Positions 44,300 through 53,296 of a DNA stretch of 64,000 nt are shown piece by piece (the first letter of the stretch is position 1; each line of letters opens with the position of its first letter). Origin of the DNA: Pseudomonas sp. 10-1B. GTDB lineage: Bacteria > Pseudomonadota > Gammaproteobacteria > Pseudomonadales > Pseudomonadaceae. The notes below the pieces were generated by a model that saw only the letters and a list, made by a program, of their open reading frames with translations, was not told where the DNA came from and did no database searches. Where the stretch lies: positions 1 to 64,000 of the forward strand of contig NZ_JYKS01000052.1 in assembly GCF_000935045.1 (NCBI RefSeq), written 5' to 3'. The translations under genes and the position numbers were made by a program.

Positions 44300-44674
44300 T
44301 CAGCCGTTGACGCGTTCGAAGATCTTCTCGATCTTTTCTTTGAGCACCTGAGCGGTGAACGGCTTGACCACGTAGCCATTGACGCCGGCCTGGGCCGCTT
44401 CGATGATCTGGTCGCGCTTGGCTTCGGCGGTCACCATCAGCACCGGCATGCTTTTCAGCTTGTCGCTGGCACGCACTTTACGCAGCAGGTCGATGCCGGA
44501 CATGCCAGGCATGTTCCAGTCGGTTACCAGGAAGTCGTAATGGCCGTTTTCCAGCATCGGCAGCGCCGTGGTGCCATCGTCGGCTTCGTCGGTGTTGGTG
44601 AAGCCCAGGTCACGCAACAGATTCTTGATGATCCGCCGCATCGTCGAAAAGTCGTCAACGATGAGGATTTTCAT
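44300..44674 (-). CDS. cheY: Chemotaxis response regulator CheY
   Basis: A 124-residue single receiver domain: MKILIVDDFSTMRRI, phospho-Asp52 in LVTDWNMPGM, Thr82 in LMVTAEA and Lys104 in VVKPF. CheY-P binds FliM/FliN to change motor rotation. A GGAGGT lies 16 bases before this ATG but only 4 bases before an in-frame TTG at 44686, so translation may begin there and add four residues (MNKD). Confidence 0.94.
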   Translation of the reverse strand: MKILIVDDFSTMRRIIKNLLRDLGFTNTDEADDGTTALPMLENGHYDFLVTDWNMPGMSGIDLLRKVRASDKLKSMPVLMVTAEAKRDQIIEAAQAGVNGYVVKPFTAQVLKEKIEKIFERVNG

Positions 44675-44709
44675 GTCTTTGTTCAAGTAGACCTCCAAGC
44701 AGTCTCAAA

Positions 44710-44729
44710 CGCGCTCGGCTGCGAGCGCG
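44710..44729 (-). terminator. Hairpin between fliA and cheY
   Basis: CGCGCTCG-GCTG-CGAGCGCG forms a perfect 8-bp stem on either strand, 63 bp past the fliA stop and 36 bp before the cheY ATG. On the - strand it is followed by TTTGAGACT, so it is a partial terminator or mRNA stabiliser. Confidence 0.5.
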
Positions 44730-44792
44730 CATTCAATCAAATCGGTGCAACATGGAAAACGCACGTGGAAAACGACTGCAACGACAGCGGGC

Positions 44793-45533
44793 TCAACGCG
44801 CCCGCCATTCCCCCAGGCGGCTGCGCAGGCGCGCGGCACACTGGCTGTGCAACTGGCTGACCCGCGACTCGCTGACCCCCAGCACCTCACCGATTTCCTT
44901 GAGGTTCAGCTCTTCGTCGTAGTACAGCGCCAGTACCAGGCGCTCACGCTCCGGCAGGTTGGCGATGGCCTCGGTCAGCGCAACCTGGAAGCGCTCGTCC
45001 TCCAGGCCGCGTGCAGGTTCGACCTGGCCACTGGCGCCATCCTCATGCAGCCCTTCGTGCTCGCCGTCCTGCAACAGGTCGTCGAAACTGAACAGGCGGC
45101 TGCCCAGGGTATCGTTCAAGATCCCGTAGTAATCATCGAGACTCAATTGGAGTTCGGCAGCAACTTCATGATCTTTAGCGTCACGACCGGTTCTGGCTTC
45201 AACCGCACGCATCGCGTCACTGACCATACGGGTGTTGCGGTGCACCGAACGCGGTGCCCAGTCGCCTTTGCGCACCTCGTCCAGCATGGCCCCGCGGATG
45301 CGGATGCCAGCGTAGGTTTCAAAGCTGGCGCCCTTGCTGGCGTCGTACTTGTTGGCCACTTCCAGCAGGCCGATCATGCCGGCCTGGATCAGGTCCTCGA
45401 CCTGCACGTTGGCCGGCAAGCGCGCCAACAGGTGGTAGGCGATACGCTTGACCAGCGGCGCGTAACGTTCGATCAGCTCGTACTGGGCGTCTTTCGCTGC
45501 CCGGCTGTACATCTTGAAACCGCTGGCGTTCAT
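44793..45533 (-). CDS. fliA: Flagellar sigma factor FliA (sigma-28)
   Basis: A 246-residue sigma-28: region 2 (YAPLVKRIAYHLLARLPANV, VEDLIQAGMIGLLEVANKYD, FETYAGIRIRGAMLDEVRK), region 3, and region 4 (LPERERLVLALYYDEELNL, EIGEVLGVSESRVSQLHSQC). It directs late flagellar genes such as flagellin. The ATG overlaps the fleN stop by 4 bases (ATGA), so it is coupled to fleN. Confidence 0.95.
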   Translation of the reverse strand: MNASGFKMYSRAAKDAQYELIERYAPLVKRIAYHLLARLPANVQVEDLIQAGMIGLLEVANKYDASKGASFETYAGIRIRGAMLDEVRKGDWAPRSVHRNTRMVSDAMRAVEARTGRDAKDHEVAAELQLSLDDYYGILNDTLGSRLFSFDDLLQDGEHEGLHEDGASGQVEPARGLEDERFQVALTEAIANLPERERLVLALYYDEELNLKEIGEVLGVSESRVSQLHSQCAARLRSRLGEWRAR

Positions 45534-46363
45534 AGCACGGGGCCCGCACTGGTGGGCTGCACCAGACGCTCGACGAAGAACTCCAGGTGGCCGCGCGGGT
45601 TGGCTGGCAGCGGCCAGCTGTCGACCTTCTGGGCAATCGCCTTGAAGGCCAACGCGCACTTGGAGCGAGGGAAGGCTTCGTAGACGGCTCGCTGCTTCTG
45701 CACCGCCTTGCGCACGCACTCGTCGTACGGCACGGCGCCCACGTACTGCAGGGCAACGTCAAGGAAGCGGTCGGTGACCTTGGTCAGCTTGGCGAACAAG
45801 TTGCGCCCTTCCTGCGGGCTCTGCGCCATGTTGGCCAGCACGCGGAAACGGTTCATGCCGTAGTCGCGGTTGAGCAGTTTGATCAGCGCGTAGGCATCAG
45901 TGATCGAGGTAGGTTCGTCGCACACCACCAGCAGCACTTCCTGGGCCGCACGAACGAAGCTGACCACCGAGTCACCGATACCCGCAGCGGTATCGATCAC
46001 CAGCACGTCGAGGTTGTCGCCAATTTCGCTGAACGCCTGGATCAGCCCGGCATGCTGGGCTGGGGCCAGGTGCACCATGCTCTGGGTGCCCGAGGCCGCC
46101 GGCACGATGCGCACGCCGCCAGGGCCTTGCAGCATCACGTCGCGCAGCTCGCAGCGCCCTTCGATGACGTCGGCCAGGGTACGTTTGGGGGTAAGGCCCA
46201 GCAACACGTCGACATTGGCCAGGCCCAGGTCAGCGTCCAGCAGCATGACCCTGCGGCCAAGCTCGGCCAGCGCCAGGGACAAGTTCACTGAAACGTTAGT
46301 CTTGCCGACGCCACCTTTGCCGCCGGTCACGGCGATCACCTGTACGGGATGCATGCTACCCAT
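45530..46363 (-). CDS. fleN: Flagellar number regulator FleN (FlhG)
   Basis: A 277-residue MinD-type ATPase with VIAVTGGKGGVGKTNVSVN at the start, a second motif VMLLDADLGLANVDVLLGL, and the rest typical of FleN. It limits flagellar number by antagonising FleQ and works with FlhF. It sits 93 bp after flhF; that gap has no clear sigma-54 box. Confidence 0.95.
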   Translation of the reverse strand: MGSMHPVQVIAVTGGKGGVGKTNVSVNLSLALAELGRRVMLLDADLGLANVDVLLGLTPKRTLADVIEGRCELRDVMLQGPGGVRIVPAASGTQSMVHLAPAQHAGLIQAFSEIGDNLDVLVIDTAAGIGDSVVSFVRAAQEVLLVVCDEPTSITDAYALIKLLNRDYGMNRFRVLANMAQSPQEGRNLFAKLTKVTDRFLDVALQYVGAVPYDECVRKAVQKQRAVYEAFPRSKCALAFKAIAQKVDSWPLPANPRGHLEFFVERLVQPTSAGPVL

Positions 46364-46456
46364 GTCTGCTCTTTACCTTGTCTAGCTGGGACTCAGGCCA
46401 CACGTAGGGCAATTCTGCGTACCCTTTGGCATAGCTACTTTGCACACGTTTCATCG

Positions 46457-47767
46457 TCAACCCGCCCGCCGTGGGTTGTGATAGAGATCAGCGAACATGT
46501 CGGCCATGGCCTCTTCGCTGGGGTCGTCCTGCTGTTGCACATTGACCGCGCGGGTGACCAGCTGGTGCCCCCGCGGCAGGTGCAGGTCGTCAGGAATGCG
46601 CGGCCCATCGGTCAGGTAGGCCACTGGCAGTTCATGACTGATGGCAAGGCTCAGCACATCGCCAAGGCTTGCCGTTTCATCGAGTTTGGTCAGGATGCAG
46701 CCGGCCAGGCCACAGCGCTTGTAGCTGTGGTAGGCGGCGGTCAGCACCTGCTTCTGGCTGGTGGTGGCCAGCACCAGGTAATTCTTCGCGGCAATGCCAC
46801 GCCCGGCCAGGGTTTCCAGCTGCATGCGCAGCGCCGGGTCGCTGGCCTGCAGGCCAGCGGTGTCGATCAGCACCACGCGCTTGCGCAGCAGCGGCTCCAG
46901 CGCCGCAGCCAGCGACTGGCCCGGGTCTACGTAGGTCACCGGCACATTGAGGATGCGGCCGAGGGTTTTGAGCTGTTCCTGGGCGCCGATGCGGAAGCTG
47001 TCCATGCTCACCAGCGCCAGGTTCTGCGCGCCGTACTTGAGTACGTAGCGCGCGGCCAGCTTGGCCAGGGTGGTGGTCTTGCCCATGCCGGCCGGGCCGA
47101 CCATGGCGATCACCCCGCCCTCCTCGATCGGCTCGACCTCGGGGATCTCGATCATCCGCGCCAGGTGTGCCAACAGCATGCGCCAGGCATGGCGCGGCTC
47201 TTCGATCTCGGCGGTCAGGTCCAGCAGTTCGCGAGCGATCGGGCCAGACAGGCCGATGCGCTGCAGGCGCCGCCAGAGGTTGGCCTGCTGCGGCTTGCTG
47301 CCCTGCAACTGGGTCCAGGCCAACGAGCCGAGCTGCACTTCCAGCAGCTCGCGCAGGCCCGATAGTTCGGAGCGCATGGCATCGAACAGGCGCGGGTCGA
47401 CCGGCGCCGCCGCAGGGGCTGCAGCAGTGGCCTGCGGTACATCCATGTGCGGTTCGATCAACGGCTCGGCGGCCGTCAGCGACTGCCCGGCGAACAATTG
47501 GCGGTTGTTGTCGCTGCTGTCCTGGCGGTGGTCCAGCTCGGCCTGGGCGCTGGCGATGCGCGTATGGGTCTTGCGCAGCTCTTCTTCCAGCTCGGCGTTG
47601 GGCACTCGCGGGGCCAGGGCAGACAGCTTGTAGTCCAGCGCGGCCGTCAGTTCGACACCTCCGGCAATGCGGCGGTTGCCAATGATCGCGGCATCGGCGC
47701 CCAGCTCATCGCGGACCAGCTTCATGGCCTGACGCATATCGGCGGCGAAAAATCGCTTAACTTGCAT
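46457..47767 (-). CDS. flhF: Flagellar placement GTPase FlhF
   Basis: A 436-residue SRP-type GTPase: N-terminal B domain (MQVKRFFAADMRQAMKLVRD), a linker rich in Ala/Pro, N domain, then the G domain with Walker A MVGPAGMGKTTTLAK (223-231), SMDSFRIGAQEQLK, LIDTAGL and LTKLDETASLG. It places the polar flagellum. It starts 11 bp after the flhA stop. Confidence 0.95.
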   Translation of the reverse strand: MQVKRFFAADMRQAMKLVRDELGADAAIIGNRRIAGGVELTAALDYKLSALAPRVPNAELEEELRKTHTRIASAQAELDHRQDSSDNNRQLFAGQSLTAAEPLIEPHMDVPQATAAAPAAAPVDPRLFDAMRSELSGLRELLEVQLGSLAWTQLQGSKPQQANLWRRLQRIGLSGPIARELLDLTAEIEEPRHAWRMLLAHLARMIEIPEVEPIEEGGVIAMVGPAGMGKTTTLAKLAARYVLKYGAQNLALVSMDSFRIGAQEQLKTLGRILNVPVTYVDPGQSLAAALEPLLRKRVVLIDTAGLQASDPALRMQLETLAGRGIAAKNYLVLATTSQKQVLTAAYHSYKRCGLAGCILTKLDETASLGDVLSLAISHELPVAYLTDGPRIPDDLHLPRGHQLVTRAVNVQQQDDPSEEAMADMFADLYHNPRRAG

Positions 47768-47778
47768 TATCCACTACC

Positions 47779-49908
47779 TCAGCCGTTAGGGCCCACGGTG
47801 GCAACGATGGTGACTTGCTTGTTGTCAGGTATTTCCTGATACGCCAGAACATGCAAATTCGGTACAGCCAGGCGACCGAAACGCGACAGCATGGCACGGA
47901 TCGGGCCGGCGACCAGGAGAATGGCCGGCTGGCCCTGCATTTCCTGGCGCTGGGCCGCTTCGATCAGCGAACGCTGCAGCTTCTCGGCCATGCTCGGTTC
48001 CAGAAGAACACCGTCTTCCTGACCTTGCCCGGCCCTTTGCAGACTATTCAGCAAAATCTGTTCCAACCTTGGCTCCAGGGTAATCACTGGCAACTCCGAC
48101 TCAACGCCGACAATGCTTTGCACGATGGCACGACACAATCCGACGCGCACTGCCGCCACCAGCGCGGCGGTATCTTGACTCTTGCCGGCATTGTTCGCGA
48201 TGGCTTCGGCAATACTGCGAATATCGCGTACCGGCACCTGTTCCGACAACAGTGCTTGCAGCACCTTGAGCAGCCCCGACAAGGAAATGACACCCGGCAC
48301 CAGCTCTTCGGCAAGTTTAGGCGATGCCTTGGCCAGCACCTGCAGAAGTTGCTGGACCTCTTCGTGGCCAATCAGCTCGTGGCAGTGCTTCTGCAGGATC
48401 TGGTTGAGGTGGGTGGCCACTACGGTGCTGGCGTCGACCACGGTGTAGCCCAGCGACTGCGCCTGCGAGCGCTGGCCAACGTCGATCCACACCGCCTCCA
48501 GGCCGAACGCCGGGTCGCGCGCGGCAATACCGTTGAGGGTACCGAACACCTGCCCCGGGTTGATCGCCAGCTCGCGGTCCGGGTAGATCTCCGCCTCGGC
48601 CAGGATCACCCCCATCAAGGTCAGGCGATAGGCGCTGGGCTGCAGGTCGAGGTTGTCGCGAATGTGCACGGTAGGCATGAGGAAGCCCAGGTCCTGCGAC
48701 AGCTTCTTGCGCACGCCCTTGATCCGCGCCAGCAACTGGCCGCCCTGGTTGCGGTCGACCAGCGGGATCAGCCGGTAGCCGACTTCCAGGCCGATCATGT
48801 CGATCGGTGTCACGTCATCCCAGCCCAGTTCCTTGGTTTCCAGCGCACGCTGTGGCGAGGGCAGCAGGTCCTGCTGGCGTTGCGCTTCCTGCTGCTCCTG
48901 CAGCTTGGCCTTCTGCTGCTTCTTCCACACCAGGTAGGCACCGCCACCCGCCAGCAGGCCGAGGCTGAGGAAGGCCACGTGCGGCATGCCCGGCACCAGG
49001 CCCATGACGATCATCAGCGCGCCAGACACCGCCAGGGCCTTGGGCGAATCGAACATCTGCCGGTTGATCAGCTTGCCCATGTCCTCGGAGCCCGAGGCGC
49101 GGGTGACCATGATCGCGGCGGCGGTGGAAAGCAACAGTGATGGCAATTGCGCCACCAAACCGTCACCGATGGTCAGCAAGGCGTATACCTTGCCGGCATC
49201 GCCGAAGCTCATGCCGTGTTGCAGCATGCCGATCAGCATGCCGCCGATCAGGTTGATGAACAGGATCAGCAGGCCGGCAATGGCGTCACCGCGGACGAAC
49301 TTACTGGCACCGTCCATCGAGCCATAGAACTCGGCCTCCTGCGCCACCTCGGCACGGCGGTGCTTGGCCTGGGCCTGGTCGATCAGGCCGGCGTTGAGGT
49401 CGGCGTCAATCGCCATCTGCTTGCCGGGCATGGCGTCGAGGGTGAAACGCGCGCTCACTTCCGAGATACGCCCGGCGCCCTTGGTCACCACCACGAAGTT
49501 GATGATCATGAGGATGGCGAAGACCACCGCACCGACCACGTAGTTGCCACCGATCACCACCTCGCCGAAGGCCTGGATCACTTTACCGGCGGCGCCGTGG
49601 CCTTCCTGGCCATGCAGCATGACTACCCGGGTGGACGCCACGTTCAGGGCCAGGCGCAACAGCGTGGCCACCAGCAGGATGGTGGGGAACGCGGCGAAGT
49701 CGAGTGGGCGCAGGGCGTACACGCAGACCAGCAGGACGACGATCGACAAGGCGATGTTGAAGGTGAAGAACACGTCGAGCAGGAACGGCGGTATCGGCAA
49801 CATCATCATTGCCAACATCACCAGCAGCAACAGCGGCACACCCAGGTTGCCCCGGCCGAGCCCGGCCAGGTTGTTACGGGCGTTGCTGATTAACTGAGTG
49901 CGATCCAC
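47779..49908 (-). CDS. flhA: Flagellar export protein FlhA
   Basis: A 709-residue FlhA: eight N-terminal membrane helices (VPLLLLVMLAMMMLPIPPFL the first), the FHIPEP-type region (AGRISEVSARFTLDAMPGKQ), and a large cytoplasmic domain that forms the export gate ring. It starts at a GTG (VDRTQLISNARNN) with GAGGACTCGCG upstream, as in relatives. Longer in-frame text upstream comes from the inverted repeat at 49999-50300 and is not coding. A sigma-54 promoter candidate lies at 49964-49979. Confidence 0.95.
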   Translation of the reverse strand: MDRTQLISNARNNLAGLGRGNLGVPLLLLVMLAMMMLPIPPFLLDVFFTFNIALSIVVLLVCVYALRPLDFAAFPTILLVATLLRLALNVASTRVVMLHGQEGHGAAGKVIQAFGEVVIGGNYVVGAVVFAILMIINFVVVTKGAGRISEVSARFTLDAMPGKQMAIDADLNAGLIDQAQAKHRRAEVAQEAEFYGSMDGASKFVRGDAIAGLLILFINLIGGMLIGMLQHGMSFGDAGKVYALLTIGDGLVAQLPSLLLSTAAAIMVTRASGSEDMGKLINRQMFDSPKALAVSGALMIVMGLVPGMPHVAFLSLGLLAGGGAYLVWKKQQKAKLQEQQEAQRQQDLLPSPQRALETKELGWDDVTPIDMIGLEVGYRLIPLVDRNQGGQLLARIKGVRKKLSQDLGFLMPTVHIRDNLDLQPSAYRLTLMGVILAEAEIYPDRELAINPGQVFGTLNGIAARDPAFGLEAVWIDVGQRSQAQSLGYTVVDASTVVATHLNQILQKHCHELIGHEEVQQLLQVLAKASPKLAEELVPGVISLSGLLKVLQALLSEQVPVRDIRSIAEAIANNAGKSQDTAALVAAVRVGLCRAIVQSIVGVESELPVITLEPRLEQILLNSLQRAGQGQEDGVLLEPSMAEKLQRSLIEAAQRQEMQGQPAILLVAGPIRAMLSRFGRLAVPNLHVLAYQEIPDNKQVTIVATVGPNG

Positions 49909-49963
49909 CGCGAGTCCTCTTGATGCAAAACTTTGACGCCCAGAGGGCGCCTGGCGCTGGCTT

Positions 49964-49979
49964 TGCAAGAAGCTTTCCA
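49964..49979 (-). promoter_or_regulatory. Sigma-54 promoter candidate of flhA-flhF-fleN-fliA
   Basis: On the - strand, TGGAAAGCTTCTTGCA has GG and GC 10 bp apart, the invariant sigma-54 spacing, with TTGCA at -12. The start would be about 45 bp before the flhA GTG. FleQ-dependent sigma-54 transcription of flhA is known in P. putida and P. aeruginosa. Confidence 0.75.
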
Positions 49980-49998
49980 ACTTTGCACATTCGGTGTG

Positions 49999-50300
49999 AG
50001 GCGGGTGTTCGCCTTCAGGGTTTTGTCGCCTGTGAGATCGAGCGCCGCCCGCGCGGCGCTTCGCGAGCTGGCGCTCGCTCCTACGTTTGTTTCGGGCCAA
50101 TTATTCCTGTGGGATTTGCGCGCGAACGCTTTGGCACATGGCTCGATATCGCGTCGTACGTACAAGGCGGTCGCGCGGGCCTGTCACAGGCGTTACTGGC
50201 CCGAAACAAACGTAGGAGCGAGCGCCAGCTCGCGAAGCGCCGCGCGGGCGGCGCTCGATCTCATAGACAACAAAAACCCCAAGGCAAACACCCGCCACCT
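49999..50300. repeat. About 300-bp imperfect palindrome in the flhB-flhA gap
   Basis: Arm 49999-50103 and arm 50194-50300 are inverted copies. The inner 60-70 bp (from GAGATCGAGCGCCGCCCGCG through CTACGTTTGTTTCGGGCCA) is essentially identical; the outer 35 bp is diverged. The central about 90 bp is itself partly self-complementary around CGATATCG (50144-50151), so the whole element is one giant hairpin or cruciform. It differs from the REP units elsewhere and resembles a MITE-like intergenic element. It lies just upstream of the flhA sigma-54 box. Confidence 0.85.
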
Positions 50301-50308
50301 ACCACCAA

Positions 50309-51451
50309 TCAACTGTCGCGGCGCAAATCCGGCGGGATCGGCAGGTCGTCTTTCAACGGCTCCGGGCGCTTGCCCTTGCCAGCGCGGTACTGGCGAATCT
50401 GGAACACATAGGCCAGCACCTGCGCCACCGCCAGGTACAACCCTGCCGGGATCTCCTGCTCGAGCTCGGTGGAGTAATAGATCGCCCGCGCCAACGCCGG
50501 CGATTCGAGGATCTGGATCTTGTGCTCCGCGCCAATTTCGCGAATCTTCAAGGCAATGAAGTCGGTGCCCTTGGCCAGCAGCAACGGCGCCGCCCCGCCC
50601 TTCTCCGGGTCGTACTGCAAGGCCACGGCATAGTGCGTCGGGTTGGTGATGATCACGTCGGCCTCGGGCACCGCGGCCATCATGCGCCGTTGCGATACCT
50701 CTCGCTGTAGCTGGCGAATGCGCTGTTTGACCTCGGGCTTGCCCTCGCTGTCCTTGTACTCGTCGCGCACTTCCTGCTTGGTCATCTTCATTTTCTTGTG
50801 CGTCTGGTACAGCTGGAATGGCACGTCAGCCACGGCAATCAGCAATAGCCCTGCCGACATCCACAAGGCACTCCAGCCCACCACCTGCAGGCTATGGATG
50901 ATCGCCTGCTCCAGCGGTTCGTTGGCAATCGACAGCAAGGCCTGGCGGTCGCTGGACAGCACCACCACCGCGACGATCAGGATCACGAAGAACTTGGCCA
51001 GCGCCTTGAGCAACTCGGTCAGGGCATTCACCGAGAACATGCGCTTGATCCCCGACAACGGGTTCATGCGGCTGAACTTGGGTTGCAGCAGGCTGCCTGA
51101 AAACAGGAAACCGCTGAGCGCAATGGGCGCCACGAAAGAAATCACGAACAACAGGATCAATACCGGCTGCACTGCCCATATCGCCATTTTCCCCGAGGCC
51201 AGCAGGAAAGCGCCCATGGCCCGCTCGTCGACGATGATCTCGCGGGTCAGGCTGAAGTTCATGCGCATCATGCTCAGCAACGTCTCGGCGAGATGGCCGC
51301 CAAACGCCAACAGGCTACCAGCGCCAGCCAGGGTCACCGCCACCGTATTCAGCTCCTTGGAGCGGGCGATCTCGCCTTTCTCGCGGGCATCTCGCTTGCG
51401 TTTGTCGGTGGGTTCTTCTGTCTTGTCCTGACCGCTCTCGCTTTCCGCCAT
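50309..51451 (-). CDS. flhB: Flagellar export switch protein FlhB
   Basis: A 380-residue FlhB: N-terminal cytoplasmic KTEEPTDKRKRDAREKGEIA, four membrane helices, and the cytoplasmic C-domain with the autocleavage motif Asn270-Pro-Thr-His (TNPTHYAVALQYD). Cleavage lets export switch from hook to filament substrates under FliK control. It lies 2 bp after fliR. FlhX at 35340 resembles the fragment downstream of this cleavage site. Confidence 0.95.
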   Translation of the reverse strand: MAESESGQDKTEEPTDKRKRDAREKGEIARSKELNTVAVTLAGAGSLLAFGGHLAETLLSMMRMNFSLTREIIVDERAMGAFLLASGKMAIWAVQPVLILLFVISFVAPIALSGFLFSGSLLQPKFSRMNPLSGIKRMFSVNALTELLKALAKFFVILIVAVVVLSSDRQALLSIANEPLEQAIIHSLQVVGWSALWMSAGLLLIAVADVPFQLYQTHKKMKMTKQEVRDEYKDSEGKPEVKQRIRQLQREVSQRRMMAAVPEADVIITNPTHYAVALQYDPEKGGAAPLLLAKGTDFIALKIREIGAEHKIQILESPALARAIYYSTELEQEIPAGLYLAVAQVLAYVFQIRQYRAGKGKRPEPLKDDLPIPPDLRRDS

Positions 51452-51453
51452 GC

Positions 51454-52230
51454 TCAGCGCGCCCTCGCCAGTTCACGCAGCCATTGCAGCGCTTCGCTGG
51501 CCAATGCCTGGTAGTGGGACAACACATCGGCCAGGCCGATCCAGAAAACGAACATGCCCATGACCAGCGTCAGCGGGAAACCGATAGAGAAGATGTTCAA
51601 CTGCGGCGCGGCGCGGGTCATCACGCCGAAGGCGATGTTCACCACCAGCAATGCGGCAATCACCGGCAAGATCAGCAACAGCCCGGCTGCGAATACCCAG
51701 CCCAGGCGCCCGGCCAGCTCCCAGAAGTGATTGACCATCAGCGCATTGCCCACCGGCAAGGTGGTGAAACTTTCGGTCAGCACCTCGAACACCACCAGGT
51801 GGCCGTTCATCAACAGGAACAGCACGCTCACCAGCATGGTCATGAACTGGCTGATCACCGCGACATTCACGCCGTTGGCCGGGTCGACCATCGAGGCGAA
51901 GGCCATACCCATCTGTATGGCAACGATCTGGCCAGCGATCACGAACGCCTGGAACAGCAGTTGCAGCGACAACCCGAACAACGCACCGACAATGATCTGC
52001 TCGGCACACAGCAGCAGGCCACGCAAGCTCAACGGGTCGAATTCGGGCAAGGGCGGCAGCGCTGGCACGATCACCACGGTAATCGCCACCGCCACGTACA
52101 GGCGCACCCGCGCCGGCAACATGCGGGTACCGAAGATCGGCATGGTCATCAGCACCGCCGTCACCCGGAACAACGGCAGGATGAAGGTGGCGACCCAGGT
52201 GCCGATCTGCGTGTCGGTCAGCTCTAGCAT
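51454..52230 (-). CDS. fliR: Flagellar export gate protein FliR
   Basis: A 258-residue membrane protein with six helices (WVATFILPLFRVTAVLMTMP first) and FGTRMLPARVRLYVAVAITV, typical of FliR/SpaR. It forms the export gate with FliP and FliQ. An in-frame GTG two codons upstream is an alternative start; fliQ ends just before. Confidence 0.94.
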   Translation of the reverse strand: MLELTDTQIGTWVATFILPLFRVTAVLMTMPIFGTRMLPARVRLYVAVAITVVIVPALPPLPEFDPLSLRGLLLCAEQIIVGALFGLSLQLLFQAFVIAGQIVAIQMGMAFASMVDPANGVNVAVISQFMTMLVSVLFLLMNGHLVVFEVLTESFTTLPVGNALMVNHFWELAGRLGWVFAAGLLLILPVIAALLVVNIAFGVMTRAAPQLNIFSIGFPLTLVMGMFVFWIGLADVLSHYQALASEALQWLRELARAR

Positions 52231-52237
52231 CGCCACG

Positions 52238-52507
52238 TCAACCGATGAGATGCGGGATGTTGGTGTAGAGGCTGGTGATGTACTCCATGAACTTCTGCAC
52301 CAGCCACGGCCCGGCGACGATCAGCGTGACCAGCATCACCAACAGGCGCGGCAAGAAGCTCAGGGTCTGTTCGTTGATCTGCGTGGCGGCCTGGAACATC
52401 GCCACCATCAGGCCCACCAGCAGGCTCGGCACCACCAGCACGGCGACCATCAGGGTGGTCAGCCACAGGGCATCACGAAACAGGTCGACAGCTACTTCAG
52501 GTGTCAT
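52238..52507 (-). CDS. fliQ: Flagellar export gate protein FliQ
   Basis: An 89-residue protein with two membrane helices (LTTLMVAVLVVPSLLVGLMV; LLVMLVTLIVAGPWLVQKFM) and the conserved ATQINEQTLSFLPRL between them. Length and sequence match FliQ/SpaQ. Confidence 0.94.
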   Translation of the reverse strand: MTPEVAVDLFRDALWLTTLMVAVLVVPSLLVGLMVAMFQAATQINEQTLSFLPRLLVMLVTLIVAGPWLVQKFMEYITSLYTNIPHLIG

Positions 52508-52528
52508 CGGCGGCTCTCCTTGACGGCG

Positions 52529-53296
52529 TCAGACGCCGCCGAAACTGCTGGCCAGGGTGCCCATTATCAGCGCCCAGCCATCGACCAGCACGAACAGCAT
52601 GATCTTGAACGGCAGCGAGATGATCAGCGGCGACAGCATCATCATACCCATGGCCATCAGCACACTGGCCACCACCATGTCGATGATCAGGAACGGGATG
52701 AAGATCATGAAGCCGATCTGGAACGCGGTCTTGAGCTCCGAGGTGACGAACGCCGGCACCAGGATGGTCAGCGGCACCTGGTCGGGGCCAGCGATGTCGG
52801 TGCGCTTGGACAGGCGCATGAACAGGTCCAGGTCGCTTTGCCGGGTTTGCGCCAGCATGAAGTCCTTGAGCGGCACCTGAGCCTTGTCGATGGCCTGCTG
52901 GGCGGTCATCTGCTCCTTCAGGTACGGCTGCAGCGCATCCTGGTTCACCCGGTCGAACACCGGCGCCATGATGAACATGGTCAGAAACAGCGCCATGCCG
53001 GTAAGGATCTGGTTCGACGGCGTCTGCTGCAGGCCCAGGGCCTGGCGCAGGATCGAGAACACGATGATGATGCGGGTGAAGCTGGTCATCAGGATGACGA
53101 ACGCCGGGATGAAGCTGAGCGCTGTCATGATCAGCAGGATCTGCAGGCTGACCGAATACTCCTGCTGCCCGTCCGCGGTATTGGACAGGGTAATGGCCGG
53201 GATCGACAGCGGGTCGGCGGCCAGGGCCAGTGGCGCAGCCAGCAGCAGCGCCACAGCCAATAACGAGCTCAACAACGTACGCAACGCGCCCCTCAT
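52529..53296 (-). CDS. fliP: Flagellar export gate protein FliP
   Basis: A 255-residue protein with a cleavable signal (LLSSLLAVALLLAAPLALAA), then the FliP core (ILLIMTALSFIPAFVILMTS, FTRIIIVFSILRQALGLQQTP) and four helices. The ATG overlaps the fliO stop (TGATG); a GTG one codon earlier is possible. Confidence 0.94.
   Translation of the reverse strand: MRGALRTLLSSLLAVALLLAAPLALAADPLSIPAITLSNTADGQQEYSVSLQILLIMTALSFIPAFVILMTSFTRIIIVFSILRQALGLQQTPSNQILTGMALFLTMFIMAPVFDRVNQDALQPYLKEQMTAQQAIDKAQVPLKDFMLAQTRQSDLDLFMRLSKRTDIAGPDQVPLTILVPAFVTSELKTAFQIGFMIFIPFLIIDMVVASVLMAMGMMMLSPLIISLPFKIMLFVLVDGWALIMGTLASSFGGV

Noticed and set aside
44675..44792. A sigma-28 (FliA) promoter for cheY
   Set aside because: A CACCGATTT resembling part of the GCCGATAA box is present, but no TAAA-like -35 lies at the proper distance.
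46364..46456. A sigma-54 promoter for fleN
   Set aside because: TGGCCTGAGTCCCAGC looks similar, but the GG-GC spacing is 11 instead of 10 and TTGC is missing.
49909..50100. N-terminal extension of flhA through the inverted repeat
   Set aside because: The extra 64 residues are Arg-rich text read from the repeat arm. The GTG at 49908 has a ribosome site and matches the usual FlhA start.
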